Shown here: in pieces, positions 7,369-7,532 of the stretch
How the letters are laid out: every line of letters starts with the position of its first letter
How positions within the stretch are numbered: position 1 is the stretch's first letter
Assembly (NCBI GenBank): GCA_045125095.1
Contig: JBGVMW010000082.1
Coordinates: 1 to 7,532, forward strand
Direction: 5' to 3'
From: JBGVMW01 sp045125095
GTDB lineage: Bacteria; Bacillota; Clostridia; Lachnospirales; Lachnospiraceae
DNA: 7,532 nucleotides
Notes under the pieces: generated by a model
Told to the model about the DNA's origin: nothing
What the model saw: the letters and a program-made list of their open reading frames with translations, nothing else
Databases searched by the model: none
Position numbers and translations under genes: made by a program

Positions 7369-7396
7369 TTTATAGGTAATTGCGAAACGCCAATAA
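7369..7396 (-). promoter_or_regulatory. Weak candidate promoter for the aminopeptidase operon
   Basis: On the minus strand TATAAA (7374-7369) is a good -10 box, but the sequence 16 nt upstream, TTATTG (7396-7391), is a poor -35. If it is used, the start would be near 7362, about 20 nt before the ATG and just before the ribosome binding site. The operon may instead be transcribed from beyond the right edge. Confidence 0.3.
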
Positions 7397-7402
7397 GGTA
7401 GT

Positions 7403-7458
7403 GAATTGTCAGAATTGTTTGTGACAGATAGCTGTTTGCTACATAGTCTATATGTGAC
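7403..7458. repeat. Cluster of small repeats and hairpins next to the long palindrome
   Basis: GAATTGT occurs twice (7403-7409, 7412-7418). TGTCA/TGACA (7407-7411 / 7422-7426), ACAG/CTGT (7424-7427 / 7432-7435) and ACATA/TATGT (7441-7445 / 7451-7455, 5-nt loop) are short inverted repeats. GTGAC occurs at 7421-7425 and 7454-7458. The density suggests this is part of the same structured intergenic element as the palindrome to its right. Confidence 0.4.
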
Positions 7459-7523
7459 CCTCTGAAAACGTCGGCACTTGGGCTGTGTATTTTACAGCCT
7501 TAGTGTCCGCTACGTTTGAAGGG
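7459..7523. repeat. Long imperfect palindrome (structured intergenic element)
   Basis: The two halves pair in register: GGCTGT 7481-7486 with ACAGCC 7494-7499 (7-nt loop), CACT 7475-7478 with AGTG 7502-7505, CGG 7472-7474 with CCG 7507-7509, and AAACGT 7466-7471 with ACGTTT 7512-7517. TC 7462-7463 pairs with GA 7520-7521, and CC 7459-7460 with GG 7522-7523. That is about 23 pairs with small bulges. No T-run follows the stem on either strand, so it is unlikely to be an intrinsic terminator. It could be a miniature mobile element, a dispersed repeat or a structured RNA; it may extend past the right edge. Confidence 0.6.
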
Positions 7524-7532
7524 AGCGAGAGC

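Noticed and set aside
7481..7499. GGCTGT/ACAGCC hairpin as an intrinsic terminator
   Set aside because: No T-tract follows on either strand, and the pairing extends outward into a longer structure.
1..7532. Defence system, toxin-antitoxin pair, CRISPR or mobile element
   Set aside because: No nuclease, transposase, integrase, repeat-spacer array or small paired genes; the MoxR ATPase has no restriction partner (McrBC-type) and sits with DUF58 as usual.

Overview
The window looks like chromosomal DNA of a low-GC Gram-positive anaerobe, most plausibly a Clostridia/Lachnospiraceae gut bacterium. This is inferred from strong AGGAGG-type ribosome binding sites, a perfect TTGACA -35 box, a lipobox-bearing subtilisin, BspA-type leucine-rich repeats and the MoxR/DUF58/DUF4129 gene set; no marker gene fixes the genus. 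All five complete genes and the one partial gene lie on the minus strand, so transcription runs from high to low coordinates. I see no tRNA, rRNA, CRISPR array, transposase or phage gene.

Region A (7340 down to 2922) reads as one operon of four genes: an M29-family aminopeptidase, a MoxR-type AAA+ ATPase, a DUF58 protein, and a multi-pass membrane protein ending in a DUF4129-like cytoplasmic tail. The gaps are 57, 3 and 21 nt, with no terminator between them. MoxR plus DUF58 plus a DUF4129 membrane protein is a widespread conserved set; its exact job is unsettled, but it is generally linked to metal or cofactor insertion, complex assembly or envelope functions. Here the membrane protein resembles a TgpA-type transglutaminase (N-terminal membrane bundle, final membrane helix, DUF4129 tail), but the extracellular catalytic domain is replaced by a loop of about 50 residues. 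It starts on TTG.

Region B (2921 to 2664) is a 258-nt spacer. It holds a strong sigma-A-type promoter (2800-2828) and a leader of about 130 nt with an 11-bp perfect inverted repeat (2722-2732 / 2757-2767). I find no convincing terminator for the upstream operon.

Region C (2663 down to 1) is a secreted two-gene unit: a 704-residue lipoprotein subtilase (S8) with an extra C-terminal domain of about 320 residues, then a secreted leucine-rich-repeat protein that runs off the left edge. The protease stop codon lies inside the Shine-Dalgarno sequence of the LRR gene, so the two are probably translationally coupled. The protease tail carries an H-x3-D-x3-H motif like that of zinc-dependent phospholipase C-type helical proteins, suggesting a protease/phospholipase-fold fusion on the cell surface.

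The right edge (7341-7532) is non-coding upstream of the aminopeptidase. It contains a long imperfect palindrome (7459-7523, about 23 pairs) and smaller hairpins, with no T-tract on either strand. It may be a dispersed structured repeat or an RNA element rather than a terminator. The strongest leads for novelty are the S8/phospholipase-like fusion, the transglutaminase-less TgpA-like protein and this structured element.
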